Assembly (NCBI GenBank): GCA_964406575.1 | Contig: CAYOSH010000046.1 | Span: 1-24,560, forward strand | Direction of reading: 5' to 3' | From: WTAW01 sp964406575 | GTDB taxonomy: Bacteria; Acidobacteriota; Aminicenantia; Aminicenantales; Aminicenantaceae | DNA: 24,560 nucleotides | Part shown: positions 1-7,373 of the stretch, one piece after another | Layout of the letters: every line of letters starts with the position of its first letter | Numbering within the stretch: the first letter of the stretch is position 1 | Notes under the pieces: model-generated | What the model was told of the DNA's origin: nothing | What the model saw: the letters and a program-made list of their open reading frames with translations, nothing else | Databases searched by the model: none | Made by a program: the position numbers and the translations under genes

Positions 1-262
1 ATTTTCTGTGTAAACTCCTTTTTTGCATTTAAACATATTTTCCCAAACAGTCTTCAAAAAGGATCATCAGCTGTGAGTATATCATAGCCCAATCCCTGTG
101 TCTCATTGTCCATTTTTCTGAAAACTCCTCCAGTGCCGAAGCTCCTTCTTCCTCAGTGGCCGCCTGATAAATAAATCTCAGGTCCTTGGCCATCGCTTTC
201 CGCTCTTTCCAAAGAATCAAGATTGCGGATAAAAAGCGTAAAAAAATAGCGGACGAAATGTG
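1..262 (-). mobile_element. Remnant of an IS256-family insertion sequence
   Basis: On the minus strand the transposase fragment at 29-220 is followed by 1-28, which reads as GTTTACACAGAAAAT near the edge. A terminal sequence of this kind after the transposase is what I recall for IS256-family right ends, so the inverted repeat probably continues beyond the window. Upstream of the fragment (221-262) the expected CxVH...RN region of the transposase appears only in pieces spread over two frames, so the 5' part is decayed. No intact left end is visible. The element is dead as it stands. The family assignment comes from the protein fragment and is fairly firm; the limits are approximate. Confidence 0.6.
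29..220 (-). pseudogene. IS256-family transposase, internally deleted
   Basis: The frame encodes 63 residues with no good start (only a TTG). Its first part, WKERKAMAKDLRFIYQAATE through ALEEFSEKW, matches the middle of IS256/Mutator-type DDE transposases, where WKDRK...DLK.IY.A.TEE...L..F..KW is typical. Its second part, EKWTMRHRDWAMIYSQL...FED, matches the extreme C-terminus of the same proteins (KKWTMPIRNW...SQLAI.F). The roughly 80 residues that normally lie between, including part of the catalytic region, are missing, as if the two similar KW sites had been joined. It cannot be an active transposase. I see no reason to think this short product is made. Confidence 0.65.
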
Positions 263-643
263 TACACAAAGAGTTTAAGATTTATTAACATAAATCTTGC
301 AATTTTCATTTTTTGGTTTATAATGTCCTCTAGAGATTTATGCAGATGCAATTCCCACAATTTCATTCGATTTTCCACTCTTATAGGTTCACTTTGTGAG
401 CTGATCTACAACCTTTCCCGCCATGAACACAGGACCGAATTCCGGAGAAGACGACCCACTGGGTCGATGGCCATTGGCCGTTGACCCGATAAGGATTTAC
501 TTATCGCCCTCAATCCGTAGGGCACTCTCCACATTCTCAATCCACCATAGGGAAGGGACTAACAATCTAAATCTCTGGATAAGAATAGAAAGTCAAACAG
601 CCCTAAAACTCAACAGGGTGAAAGACATAGAATTGGGAGAAAA
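221..643. other. Non-coding stretch with clustered hairpins
   Basis: No convincing gene lies here. Two overlapping plus-strand ORFs (260-484 and 423-647) have no recognisable domain, no ribosome binding site and odd composition, and I regard them as spurious. The left part is AT-rich decayed IS sequence. The central part, 452-523, holds four consecutive inverted repeats, listed separately. The last 100 bases lead into the acetyltransferase at 644, whose ribosome binding site GGGAG lies at 635-639. Confidence 0.5.
452..523. repeat. Four tandem inverted repeats (hairpin cluster)
   Basis: Four potential stem-loops follow each other. CGACCC (452-457) pairs with GGGTCG (461-466) around ACT. GGCC (469-472) pairs with GGCC (476-479). 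CGATAAG (487-493) pairs with CTTATCG (500-506) around six bases. GCCCT (506-510) pairs with AGGGC (519-523). All stems are perfect. There is no T-run after any of them, so they are not classic terminators. Function unknown; a structured RNA leader for the gene at 644, or folded ends of a lost mobile element, are both possible. Confidence 0.5.
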
Positions 644-1621
644 ATGAAAATTCTAAACGTAAACTCTTATGACGATGCCAGGTCATTTTGGATAGAGTTA
701 AGCCGGACTTACAAGAACGGAGAGCTGGCTTTGGACTGGATGGCGAACAAGTTGATCTGGGATCATTTCTATAAAGACCGCAACTTCCTTCTGAATATTA
801 TCGTCGGAATCCAAGATGGATGCTGCACTGGGATTTTCCCTCTGCTTTTTGGCGATCACGATATGTGCAGGATTCCTTACTGGAGCTTCAACGATGATTT
901 CATCATCTCGAAAGAATATTACTGCCCTCCTGAAGAAACTCACCGTTTTTTGGAGCATCTTCCCCCGCATCTCAGTGATGATCTGAGCTGTTTCTACGCA
1001 CCCAAAAAAACGCACTATTTTTATCGGGCGGCCCGTGGCCTAGTCGATATGAAGCCATCCCAGGAGGAATATTTACAGTCGTTGAAGAAAAAATATCGGC
1101 ACGATATGCGGCGAACATGGAAAATGAACGCGGATGTCGAGGTCTTTGCCGACAATCGGCTGCATGAGGATAAAATCAGGTCTCTTCTGGAATGCTATTT
1201 GGATTATTGGAGGCAAAAGAATGGAGCTGTTTCAGAAGAATATGTCCGTTACAGCAAGGACAAGATCTTGACGGATCTCTTGCTGATGCGTCGAGCTGAA
1301 GAATTGGGCAAATTGATCGCGCTATATTTTTATCTGGAAGGAAAACTGGTGGCAGCCAACTTTTCCATTCAGAGAGAGCAGGACCGGGTGGACGATTATC
1401 TGTGCCTGCGCGACAGCCAGGAGCACCTTTCCTCCCGGGGACTGGGCATTTTTGCCATCCTGAAGAACATAGAGCACTGCCGGCAGATTGGGATCAAGTT
1501 TTATGACCTAAGCTCCTGTATGAACGATTACAAGAGAAAATTTGTCAACATGGAAACGTTTTTCTATGTCATGGCGTTCGATGCCATATCCATTCAGGAC
1601 AGGGTGTCTCAACAGGTCTAG
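644..1621 (+). CDS. GNAT-fold acyltransferase, FemAB/CelD-like (Acetyltransf_6)
   Basis: A 325-residue protein with the layout of the BioF2/CelD-like acetyltransferase family (PF13480). The basic segment KKKYRHDMRRTWK (around residue 150) introduces the second GNAT lobe. It is followed by a long helix with W..KNG, the LIALYFYLEGKLVAANFSIQ beta strands, an SSRGLGIFAILKNIEHCRQIG acyl-CoA-binding segment and the terminal FYDLSSCMNDYKRKF signature (around 290-305). Such proteins usually transfer acyl or aminoacyl groups to polysaccharide, lipid or peptidoglycan precursors; the substrate here cannot be told. The ATG at 644 is preceded by GGGAG with a 4-base gap. No signal peptide is visible, so it is cytoplasmic. 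It stands alone, 61 bases ahead of a second GNAT gene; the pair may be cotranscribed. Confidence 0.75.
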   Translation: MKILNVNSYDDARSFWIELSRTYKNGELALDWMANKLIWDHFYKDRNFLLNIIVGIQDGCCTGIFPLLFGDHDMCRIPYWSFNDDFIISKEYYCPPEETHRFLEHLPPHLSDDLSCFYAPKKTHYFYRAARGLVDMKPSQEEYLQSLKKKYRHDMRRTWKMNADVEVFADNRLHEDKIRSLLECYLDYWRQKNGAVSEEYVRYSKDKILTDLLLMRRAEELGKLIALYFYLEGKLVAANFSIQREQDRVDDYLCLRDSQEHLSSRGLGIFAILKNIEHCRQIGIKFYDLSSCMNDYKRKFVNMETFFYVMAFDAISIQDRVSQQV

Positions 1622-1682
1622 TTGACTTTACGTAATCCGGATAGATCCTGTAGTGATATTGCGATAAGCCACGGAGAATAAT

Positions 1683-2108
1683 ATGCATTCACGAGTTGAA
1701 CACCTTTTGTCTTTGAAAATCATCAACGCGATCGTTTCCCTTCACAACGAAGTCTGGAACAATTCGACCGGTATCATCGACTTGCTGAAAAATTCGAGCG
1801 ATTGTTTGGTCCTTTTTGATGAGAACGATCATGTGATCGGTTATGCTTTTGTAGAGGAAGACAAGAAAAGAGGATTTATCGAGCTCCAGGATCTCGCTGT
1901 ATCACCAAAAAATCAAGGCCAGGGTGGAGGAAAACTCCTGATGCAGTCCATCATGGAAAAATACAGTCGCATCAAACTGATCGTGAGAGAAAGCAATACC
2001 CGTTTGATAGCATTCTACAAAAACCTGGGTTTTGAGCTGGAATCGGTGATCGAGAACTACTACGACATCAACGAGGATGGGGCACGGATGGCCTGGCAGA
2101 AGAAATAG
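1683..2108 (+). CDS. GNAT family N-acetyltransferase
   Basis: A 141-residue single-domain GNAT protein of typical length. Strands of the N-terminal lobe are followed by VIGYAFVEEDKKRGFIELQDLAVSP and the acetyl-CoA pyrophosphate loop KNQGQGGGKLLMQSIM (Q-x-G-x-G, around residues 77-92). The C-terminal NTRLIAFYKNLGFE motif is the usual motif B of RimI-like enzymes. The acceptor (a protein N-terminus, amine or small molecule) is not predictable. GGAG at 1674-1677 supports the ATG start. It follows the FemAB/CelD-like gene on the same strand. After its stop a 270-base gap contains only a weak extended -10-like sequence near 2157-2165 and an ORF (2156-2362) that I do not believe. Confidence 0.8.
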   Translation: MHSRVEHLLSLKIINAIVSLHNEVWNNSTGIIDLLKNSSDCLVLFDENDHVIGYAFVEEDKKRGFIELQDLAVSPKNQGQGGGKLLMQSIMEKYSRIKLIVRESNTRLIAFYKNLGFELESVIENYYDINEDGARMAWQKK

Positions 2109-2378
2109 CCTTTTAAGCGGTCGATTCCAATTTTATTTGACTCTGGATTTTTCCTGTGCTAGAGCTCTTGCCAGGAGAATACGGCCCATATTTTCTGTAT
2201 CATGAATGCATATCAATAGGAGTCGACAGGAAATTCTCAATGATTGATTCGGGCTCTCCTATCGCTTGCGACTTGTATTTTTTCTCCTCTTGTTTTAAAG
2301 AGAATGTTGAAACGACAGCCTCGACGCTCAGATTGATGAGATGGAGCGACTTCGAGTCCTGATTAACGGGAGGGTATC

Positions 2379-2939
2379 ATGAAAGTCTTTCGTTACTCTG
2401 TTTTGTTTGTCTTTGTGGTTTTCTCCGTATTTATTTTCTGTCAAAGGCAGTCTGAATCGGCTACACCCGTAGAACCTGGGATAATTGAAGACTCTATCGC
2501 CTCGGCCGATGGTCTTTCCATCGATGGCCTCCTCGATGCCCTCTATGGATCGATCACCTTTTCTGAAGGGGAAGTGCCAGACATGAAACGTTTTAAATCT
2601 CTTTTTATCCCCAATGCTCCCTTCATCCGGATCACACCCGATGGTCCCAACACGATGGACCTTGAAAGCTTTGTGTCGTCCTTTAAGGAGAGGGTGAGAT
2701 CGAATGCACTGAAGAGTTTCTATGAGGCGGAAATTGCACGCAAAACCCATTTGTTCGGTGGCATCGCCCAAGTGTTCAGCACGTACAAAAAGGGCATGAA
2801 CACAGACGATCCGGAATCATTGGGGAGAGGCATCAACAGTCTCCAGCTCTTCCATGACGGCAAACGCTGGTGGGTGTGTTGTATAACCTGGGAAGACGAG
2901 AGTCCTGACAATCCGATCCCAGAAAAGTATTTGCGATAA
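2379..2939 (+). CDS. Secreted NTF2-like (SnoaL-type) protein, probable lipoprotein
   Basis: A 186-residue protein starting with a hydrophobic signal segment (residues 5-20) that ends in a cysteine at 21 (FIFC). This suggests a lipoprotein, although the lipobox is not ideal. The mature part has the rhythm of a nuclear-transport-factor-2-like fold: an N-terminal helix (SIDGLLDALYGSITFSEGE), the F.SLF.PNA.FIRI segment, then FGGIAQVFSTYK and a final FHDGKRWWVCCITWEDE beta hairpin. Proteins of this kind occur as small cell-envelope or ketosteroid-isomerase-like proteins without assigned roles. GGGAGG lies just before the ATG. The C-terminus is complete (PIPEKYLR). It may form a unit with the truncated gene that follows 22 bases later, but that neighbour is itself damaged. 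Confidence 0.7.
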   Translation: MKVFRYSVLFVFVVFSVFIFCQRQSESATPVEPGIIEDSIASADGLSIDGLLDALYGSITFSEGEVPDMKRFKSLFIPNAPFIRITPDGPNTMDLESFVSSFKERVRSNALKSFYEAEIARKTHLFGGIAQVFSTYKKGMNTDDPESLGRGINSLQLFHDGKRWWVCCITWEDESPDNPIPEKYLR

Positions 2940-2961
2940 GGATTTTTAAATACGACGTCTT

Positions 2962-3648
2962 TTGATGCGCAGCCAGCCTAAAACTGGCTGGAAAAGCAAC
3001 ATCCACACCTATTATCTCTTTGATGAATATTTTACCGATCTCAATTTGAATGAAATGGGCGAAGGCAGGGCGAAAGAGCAGATGGTCAGGCAGTATCTCT
3101 CCTCCTATGGACCTGCGACAGTTTCAGACATCGCATGGTGGACGGGATTCCCCAGGGGGAAGGTGAAGCAAATTTTGGAAGCCCTGCATAAGGAGCTTGT
3201 CTTTGTCAAAATATTGGGTTTTGATGGTCGATTCGTCTTGCTTTCTCTTGATAAAGAACGCTTGAATTCTGTGAAGATGTCCGGAGAGCCTCAAGTGCAT
3301 CTTTTGCCTGCACTCGACCCTTACCTTATGGGTTACAAGGATAGGGCGCGGTTCCTGGACGATAAAGTATACGGTTTTATCTACGACAGATCTGGCAACG
3401 CCACCTATTCCATCTTGATCAATGGAAGGATCGAAGGAGTCTGGGATTGGATCGATCAAAAGGAGCCCGAAATCAGGTATTATTTATTCAAGCAGATTGC
3501 CCCTGGCGTTAAAGATGTTTTGCGTTCCAGGGCAAAAAAAATGGGACGTTTCCTGTTTGATAAAGATCCTGCAATCAAACAAACAAAGTCTATGATTCCT
3601 CTCAGCCAGAGAACAATGGGCGGATTCATGTCGCCTCTAAGGCATTAA
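2962..3648 (+). pseudogene. AlkZ-like winged-helix protein (HTH_42), 5'-truncated
   Basis: The 228-residue frame matches the winged-helix family PF06224, which includes the DNA glycosylase AlkZ. Diagnostic stretches are KTGWKSNIHTYYLFDEYF, the helix-turn-helix YLSSYGPATVSDIAWWTGFP, and the later LLPALDPYLMGYKDR...FIYDRSGN...ILINGRIEGVWDW. Family members are usually about 350-400 residues and have a further N-terminal lobe; here about 130-150 residues are missing and the frame simply opens at a TTG/ATG just after the preceding gene. A short hairpin (CCAGCC...GGCTGG near 2972-2991) sits at the break. The catalytic QxQ/QxD pocket of AlkZ lies in the wing region of full-length enzymes and cannot be checked here. 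A translated remnant is possible, but activity is unlikely. Confidence 0.6.
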
Positions 3649-3689
3649 TCAGGCTAAGAGTCTCTTGATGGTTAAATGTTTATATTTAG

Positions 3690-3943
3690 CCTGAATTATT
3701 CATAACAAATGTCGATACTTATCATAACAAACGTAAAATCAGAATGTTACATAGTTTTCTCGGAATACTCATTTTGGCACTGCATTTCCTATGCGATTTT
3801 TATTTATAATTGACATCTTTTTCCCTTCGGGCGAGCCGATCTCACTACAGTACTTTCGTTGTAGCCCACTTGCGGTAGTTCATTACAGCTTCGTGGGCCA
3901 CTATCTCGCCTTTGCAGCGACATCAACTCGTGAATAATTCAGG
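3690..3943. mobile_element. MITE-like element with 13-bp TIRs and TTAG duplication
   Basis: CCTGAATTATTCA (3690-3702) is repeated as its exact reverse complement TGAATAATTCAGG (3931-3943). The element is flanked on both sides by TTAG (3686-3689 and 3944-3947), a 4-bp target-site duplication. The 254 bp between contain no open frame of note. Nested inverted repeats lie inside: GGCGAG (3830-3835) with CTCGCC (3905-3910), and GCCCAC (3864-3869) with GTGGGC (3893-3898). A related end is present at 24499-24560. Lack of a transposase plus intact TIRs and duplication marks it as a non-autonomous element moved in trans. The 4-bp duplication would fit the IS1380 group, but that is only a guess. Confidence 0.8.
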
Positions 3944-3978
3944 TTAGATTACAAAATGAAAAAAATGTGAATTTTAAG

Positions 3979-4008
3979 GCGACAATAAAGGAAAATGTAA
4001 GATACAAT
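3979..4008 (+). promoter_or_regulatory. Possible promoter of the radical-SAM gene
   Basis: GCGACA (3979-3984) and TACAAT (4003-4008) are separated by 18 bases and lie 35 bases before the ATG at 4043. The -10 is good and the -35 mediocre. It lies just outside the MITE-like element, so the promoter probably belongs to the gene rather than to the insertion. Confidence 0.3.
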
Positions 4009-4042
4009 ATGAAGTTATTTTTCTCGGAGAGGGAAGACAGCC

Positions 4043-5005
4043 ATGAAGAATGAAATGGATATGATAGCATTCGGCCCGGTTCCATCCAGACGCTTGGGAC
4101 AGAGCATGGGGATAAACAATATTCCTCCAAAAATCTGTACGTATTCCTGTGTCTACTGCCAAATTGGAAGGACCTTGAATATGCAGGTTGAACGGATGGA
4201 ATTTTATAAGCCCGATGAAATCTTTCAGGCTGTAGAGAAAAAAGTCAAGGAAGCTGTGGAGAAAAGAGAAGCTGTTGATTATCTTACGTTCGTTCCCGAT
4301 GGTGAGCCTACTTTAGATATCAATATCGGCAGGGAGATTGAACTTCTCAAGAATCTGGGCTTGAAAATCGCGGTTATCACAAACTCTTCTCTTATATGGG
4401 ACGAGAAAGTCAGGAGTGATTGTTACAAGGCAGACTGGATTTCTGTGAAGATAGATGCCTTAACTCGCGATATTTGGAGAGAAATTGACAGGCCGCATGG
4501 TTCTTTGAAACTTGAAAAAATATTAGATGGCCTTTCGGAATTTGCCCGGAGATTTAAGGGCGAGATGACAACAGAAACCATGCTTATTCAGGGCATTAAT
4601 GATAATATAGAACAAATTGAGAAAATTTCTGATTTCATTGCCGGGTTAAAACCAGCCAGAAGCTATATTGCTATCCCCACAAGACCTCCGGCAGAGAAAT
4701 GGGTCAAACCTCCGGCAGAAAACATGATTAATATGGCCGTTCAGATTTTCAAAGAAAAAGAGATTCCTACGGAATATTTGATTGGATATGAAGGAAATGC
4801 CTTTGCTTTTACTGGCAATGTGGAAGAGGATTTGTTAAGTATAACATCTGTCCATCCTATGAGAGAAGACCAGGTGAGAGAGTTTTTGGACAAGGCCGAA
4901 AAAGATTGGACCGTTATACAAAAGCTGATCAGTCAGGATAAATTGATAGAGTCAGAGTACAAGAATAAGAAATTTTATACAAGAAAATTACACTGGCGTG
5001 AATGA
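4043..5005 (+). CDS. Radical SAM protein, COG0731 (TYW1-like) group
   Basis: A 320-residue protein with the opening FGPVPSRRLGQSMGIN and the radical-SAM cluster motif C32-x3-C36-x2-C39, which binds the [4Fe-4S] cluster that cleaves S-adenosylmethionine. The F-V-P-D-G-E-P-T segment (around residues 88-95) is the glycine-rich SAM-binding strand. The overall pattern is that of the COG0731 Fe-S oxidoreductases, relatives of the wybutosine enzyme TYW1 but without its flavodoxin domain; the substrate of the bacterial members is unknown to me. The C-terminal 70 residues, which include a short helix-turn-helix-like segment (DEEDLLSITSVHPM-type), are typical of the group. GAGAGGGA precedes the ATG. 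The base composition is AT-rich, as in the following permease genes, which suggests that the block came in together. Confidence 0.8.
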   Translation: MKNEMDMIAFGPVPSRRLGQSMGINNIPPKICTYSCVYCQIGRTLNMQVERMEFYKPDEIFQAVEKKVKEAVEKREAVDYLTFVPDGEPTLDINIGREIELLKNLGLKIAVITNSSLIWDEKVRSDCYKADWISVKIDALTRDIWREIDRPHGSLKLEKILDGLSEFARRFKGEMTTETMLIQGINDNIEQIEKISDFIAGLKPARSYIAIPTRPPAEKWVKPPAENMINMAVQIFKEKEIPTEYLIGYEGNAFAFTGNVEEDLLSITSVHPMREDQVREFLDKAEKDWTVIQKLISQDKLIESEYKNKKFYTRKLHWRE

Positions 5006-5045
5006 AACCCAAACTAAAATTGAATGAAAAAGTCACTCAAAGGTC

Positions 5046-5501
5046 ATGAATAAGGAAAAAAACAAACAGAAAGAAAAACCAAGAAATATTTTTATTTTTA
5101 TCTACAAAGCCTTTAAAAATTTTGGAACCGCACTTCCCATTATTTTGGGAATTATTCTTCTTCTGGGATTACTCCGAACATATGTTTCTCATCAATTGAT
5201 CTCCTCTGTGTTTAAAGGGAACATTATTTCAGATACACTACTCGGTGCGATTTTCGGGAGCATATCAGCGGGAAACGCTGTGACGAGCTATATCATAGGA
5301 GGAGAGCTTTTAAAGGAAGGAATCAGTCTTTTTGCTGTCACGGCGTTTATTGTGGCCTGGGTTACAGTAGGTGTTGTGCAGCTCCCTGCCGAGGCAGCTA
5401 TTCTCGGAAAACGATTTGCTCTTTTAAGAAATCTTCTGAGCTTCATTTTGTCTATAGCCGTTGCGATAGGGACTGTCGTCATGCTAAGGATGATTCAATG
5501 A
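5046..5501 (+). CDS. Permease half-protein, DUF318/COG0701 type, N-terminal half
   Basis: 151 residues: a lysine-rich cytoplasmic tail (1-12), then about four membrane segments (roughly 28-47, 60-80, 93-113, 128-148). The central GAIFGSISAGNAVTSYIIGG segment occupies the place of the PxCSCG..P loop of ordinary COG0701 permeases (ArsP relatives), but both cysteines are absent. The gene overlaps the next by ATGA (5498-5501), and that gene codes for the other half of the same fold. The two products therefore probably assemble into one transporter. The substrate is not known; lack of the cysteines argues against a soft metal or metalloid bound by thiols. The stop of the radical-SAM gene is 40 bases upstream, so the three may form an operon. 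Confidence 0.7.
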   Translation: MNKEKNKQKEKPRNIFIFIYKAFKNFGTALPIILGIILLLGLLRTYVSHQLISSVFKGNIISDTLLGAIFGSISAGNAVTSYIIGGELLKEGISLFAVTAFIVAWVTVGVVQLPAEAAILGKRFALLRNLLSFILSIAVAIGTVVMLRMIQ

Positions 5502-6010
5502 ATCAGAGAAACAAGGAGAAAAAGGGAAAAAGAGGGTGGTATGGCTACATTTTTTTGGGTTTTGTCGTTGTTGTTTATTGTATTCTGTTTATTTTAAGCC
5601 CTCAAAATGTGGTTAAATCCCTCATGATAAGTGGAAACATTCTGGTGAATTTAATTCCTGTATTTATAATGGTTGTCCTTTTTATGGGCATAACAAATTA
5701 TTTTCTTAAACCCAAAGCGGTCTCGCGATATTTAGGGAAAGAGTCTGGTTTTAAAGGATGGCTCATTGCTGTTTTGGCGGGGATACTGAGTCATGGCCCC
5801 ATCTATATTTGGTATCCTTTATTAAAAGAATTCCGTCAGAAAGGAATGCGCACAGGCCTAATGGCCGTTTTTTTATATAACAGAGCTATTAAAATTCCTT
5901 TATTGCCCCTTTTGATTTATTACTTCGGTGCAGAGTTCTGTATTATATTATTAATGTGGTTGATTCTAGCCTCTCTAGCCGAAGGAAAAATCATCGAGGT
6001 TTTAGAATAG
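5498..6010 (+). CDS. Permease half-protein, DUF318/COG0701 type, second half
   Basis: 170 residues with a basic N-terminus (NQRNKEKKGKRG) followed by about four to five membrane helices. The loop AGILSHGPIYIWYPLLKEFR (around 92-111) corresponds to the conserved G...PxxxxPLL motif of the family, again without cysteine. The start ATG overlaps the stop of the first half, giving translational coupling and near-equal dosage. A single-chain COG0701 permease is about 300-340 residues, close to the sum of the two halves. The following alcohol dehydrogenase gene is convergent and ends 5 bases away, leaving no room for a separate terminator. Confidence 0.7.
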   Translation: MNQRNKEKKGKRGWYGYIFLGFVVVVYCILFILSPQNVVKSLMISGNILVNLIPVFIMVVLFMGITNYFLKPKAVSRYLGKESGFKGWLIAVLAGILSHGPIYIWYPLLKEFRQKGMRTGLMAVFLYNRAIKIPLLPLLIYYFGAEFCIILLMWLILASLAEGKIIEVLE

Positions 6011-6015
6011 TAAGT

Positions 6016-7026
6016 TCATTGAAAAATTTTTATGACTGCGTTTGGTTCTTTTCTTTGTCCTTTTTTTACCTGAATCATTGCATCCTGCAGCTCTTCTAAG
6101 GGATAAACACGTCGTCCCATTCTCATGTCGGTCTCTCCAGCAATTTTAAGGAACTCTTTGGCATCAGCTCTGTTCACGTTGTATAAAGTTCTTACATCCC
6201 GACCCCACAGATTATCTGAATAGTTCCTTATCTCGATTGTGGACATACTCACCGGCGCAAGCACCAGAATTCCTCCTATTTCTACATGAGTAAGGGCAGG
6301 CTCTACCAGACTGCCTGAAGGAGGAAAGAGAATGGCTGAATCAAGACGGACGGGAATTTTTTCTTCTATGACATTCCCCACCCAAACAGCTCCGTTTCTT
6401 CTTGCTTCTTCTTTATGAATGGAAGATCTTGTGCTGACATAAACTTCAATACCAAGATAATTCGCTGCCTTTAGGACATAATAAGCCGTGGGACCAAAGC
6501 CAAAGAGTCCCAGCTTATCTCCACGGTCTGCCTCTGTTAATTTGAGAGCACAGTAGCCAGCAATACCGGGACATAAGAGCGGGGCCATATCTTCCGGCTC
6601 CATAGTGAGTCCCCGCATTGAGAGAGCAAAATCTTCTTTAATGGTTACGTACTCTGCAAATCCGCCGTCCGCATCCCAACCCGTGCATTGAAAATCCTGA
6701 CAATAATTCTCCTTTCCCTTTAGGCAGTATTCGCACTTGCCACAAGTGCTATAAAGCCAGGAGATGCCCACAGGATCTCCGGATTTAAATTTTGTGACTC
6801 TTTCGCCTTTCTTATCGACAATCCCAACGATTTCATGGCCTAAAATCAAAGGAGATTTCTTCAAAGGAAGATCTCCTTCAGCGACATGAATATCCGTCCT
6901 GCATATTCCGCAGACCTGAACTTTTACTCTTATCTCCTGATTATCCGGAAGAGGCTTGGGCACATCGGCCAGTTTTAGAGGCCTCTTTTCCATCTTGGAT
7001 TGTTTTTCTAAAAGCCACGCTTTCAT
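6016..7026 (-). CDS. Zinc-dependent alcohol dehydrogenase (MDR family)
   Basis: Medium-chain dehydrogenase/reductase of 336 residues from the ATG at 7026 (MKAWLLEKQS), the usual beginning of this family. The longer frame to a TTG at 7080 has no support. Catalytic zinc ligands are C39 (in VCGICRTDIH) and H64-E65 (LGHE). The structural zinc site is C95-x2-C98-x2-C101-x7-C109. The cofactor domain shows GFGPTAYYVLKAANYLG and VYVSTRS, a Rossmann fold in which the serine-arginine after the second strand hints at NADP. It oxidises a primary alcohol or reduces an aldehyde; the natural substrate cannot be read. It is transcribed alone, divergent from the UPF0282 gene and convergent with the permease. 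No clear Shine-Dalgarno precedes the chosen start. Confidence 0.85.
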   Translation of the reverse strand: MKAWLLEKQSKMEKRPLKLADVPKPLPDNQEIRVKVQVCGICRTDIHVAEGDLPLKKSPLILGHEIVGIVDKKGERVTKFKSGDPVGISWLYSTCGKCEYCLKGKENYCQDFQCTGWDADGGFAEYVTIKEDFALSMRGLTMEPEDMAPLLCPGIAGYCALKLTEADRGDKLGLFGFGPTAYYVLKAANYLGIEVYVSTRSSIHKEEARRNGAVWVGNVIEEKIPVRLDSAILFPPSGSLVEPALTHVEIGGILVLAPVSMSTIEIRNYSDNLWGRDVRTLYNVNRADAKEFLKIAGETDMRMGRRVYPLEELQDAMIQVKKGQRKEPNAVIKIFQ

Positions 7027-7373
7027 GCTTACATCTAGACAATGTAAAGACTTCGACAAAAATCGCTCACAACTTTTCAAACTATCTTAAGCGGGGGCCC
7101 ATCGTCAAGAAAAAGCCATATTTAGGGGGGATAATCCCTATGCCCTAATTTGTTTATTCAGTAAAAGTGAGTTTGCAAAGAATCAGCTTTTTTTTATTCT
7201 AATGCTATTTGCTATATAATCATGTGTTATTGAGAATGCCCCATAATATTGTGTTTGATCATATCCTGATTCCAGAATGCATTCACTCTCCAATCCCAGC
7301 TCACCGGTCAAAAGGATAAACATGTCAAGTTTTTGGGCTAACAATAGAGATAAGCTTATAATAAAAAAAAGTT
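7027..7373. other. Divergent intergenic region with nested hairpin
   Basis: This stretch separates two divergent genes and should hold both promoters. A nested inverted repeat occupies 7122-7148: outer TTAGGG (7122-7127) with CCCTAA (7143-7148), inner GGGAT (7128-7132) with ATCCC (7134-7138). Two TATAAT boxes face right, at 7215-7220 and 7357-7362. Neither has a good -35, and the second would place the transcript start almost at the ATG of the UPF0282 gene. No RNA gene or small ORF is evident. Confidence 0.4.

Noticed and set aside
260..647. Two overlapping plus-strand ORFs (74 residues each)
   Set aside because: No domain, no ribosome binding site, overlap with a hairpin cluster and with each other, and composition unlike the true genes.
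2156..2362. 68-codon ORF between the GNAT gene and the NTF2-like gene
   Set aside because: No good start, no ribosome binding site and no recognisable protein pattern.
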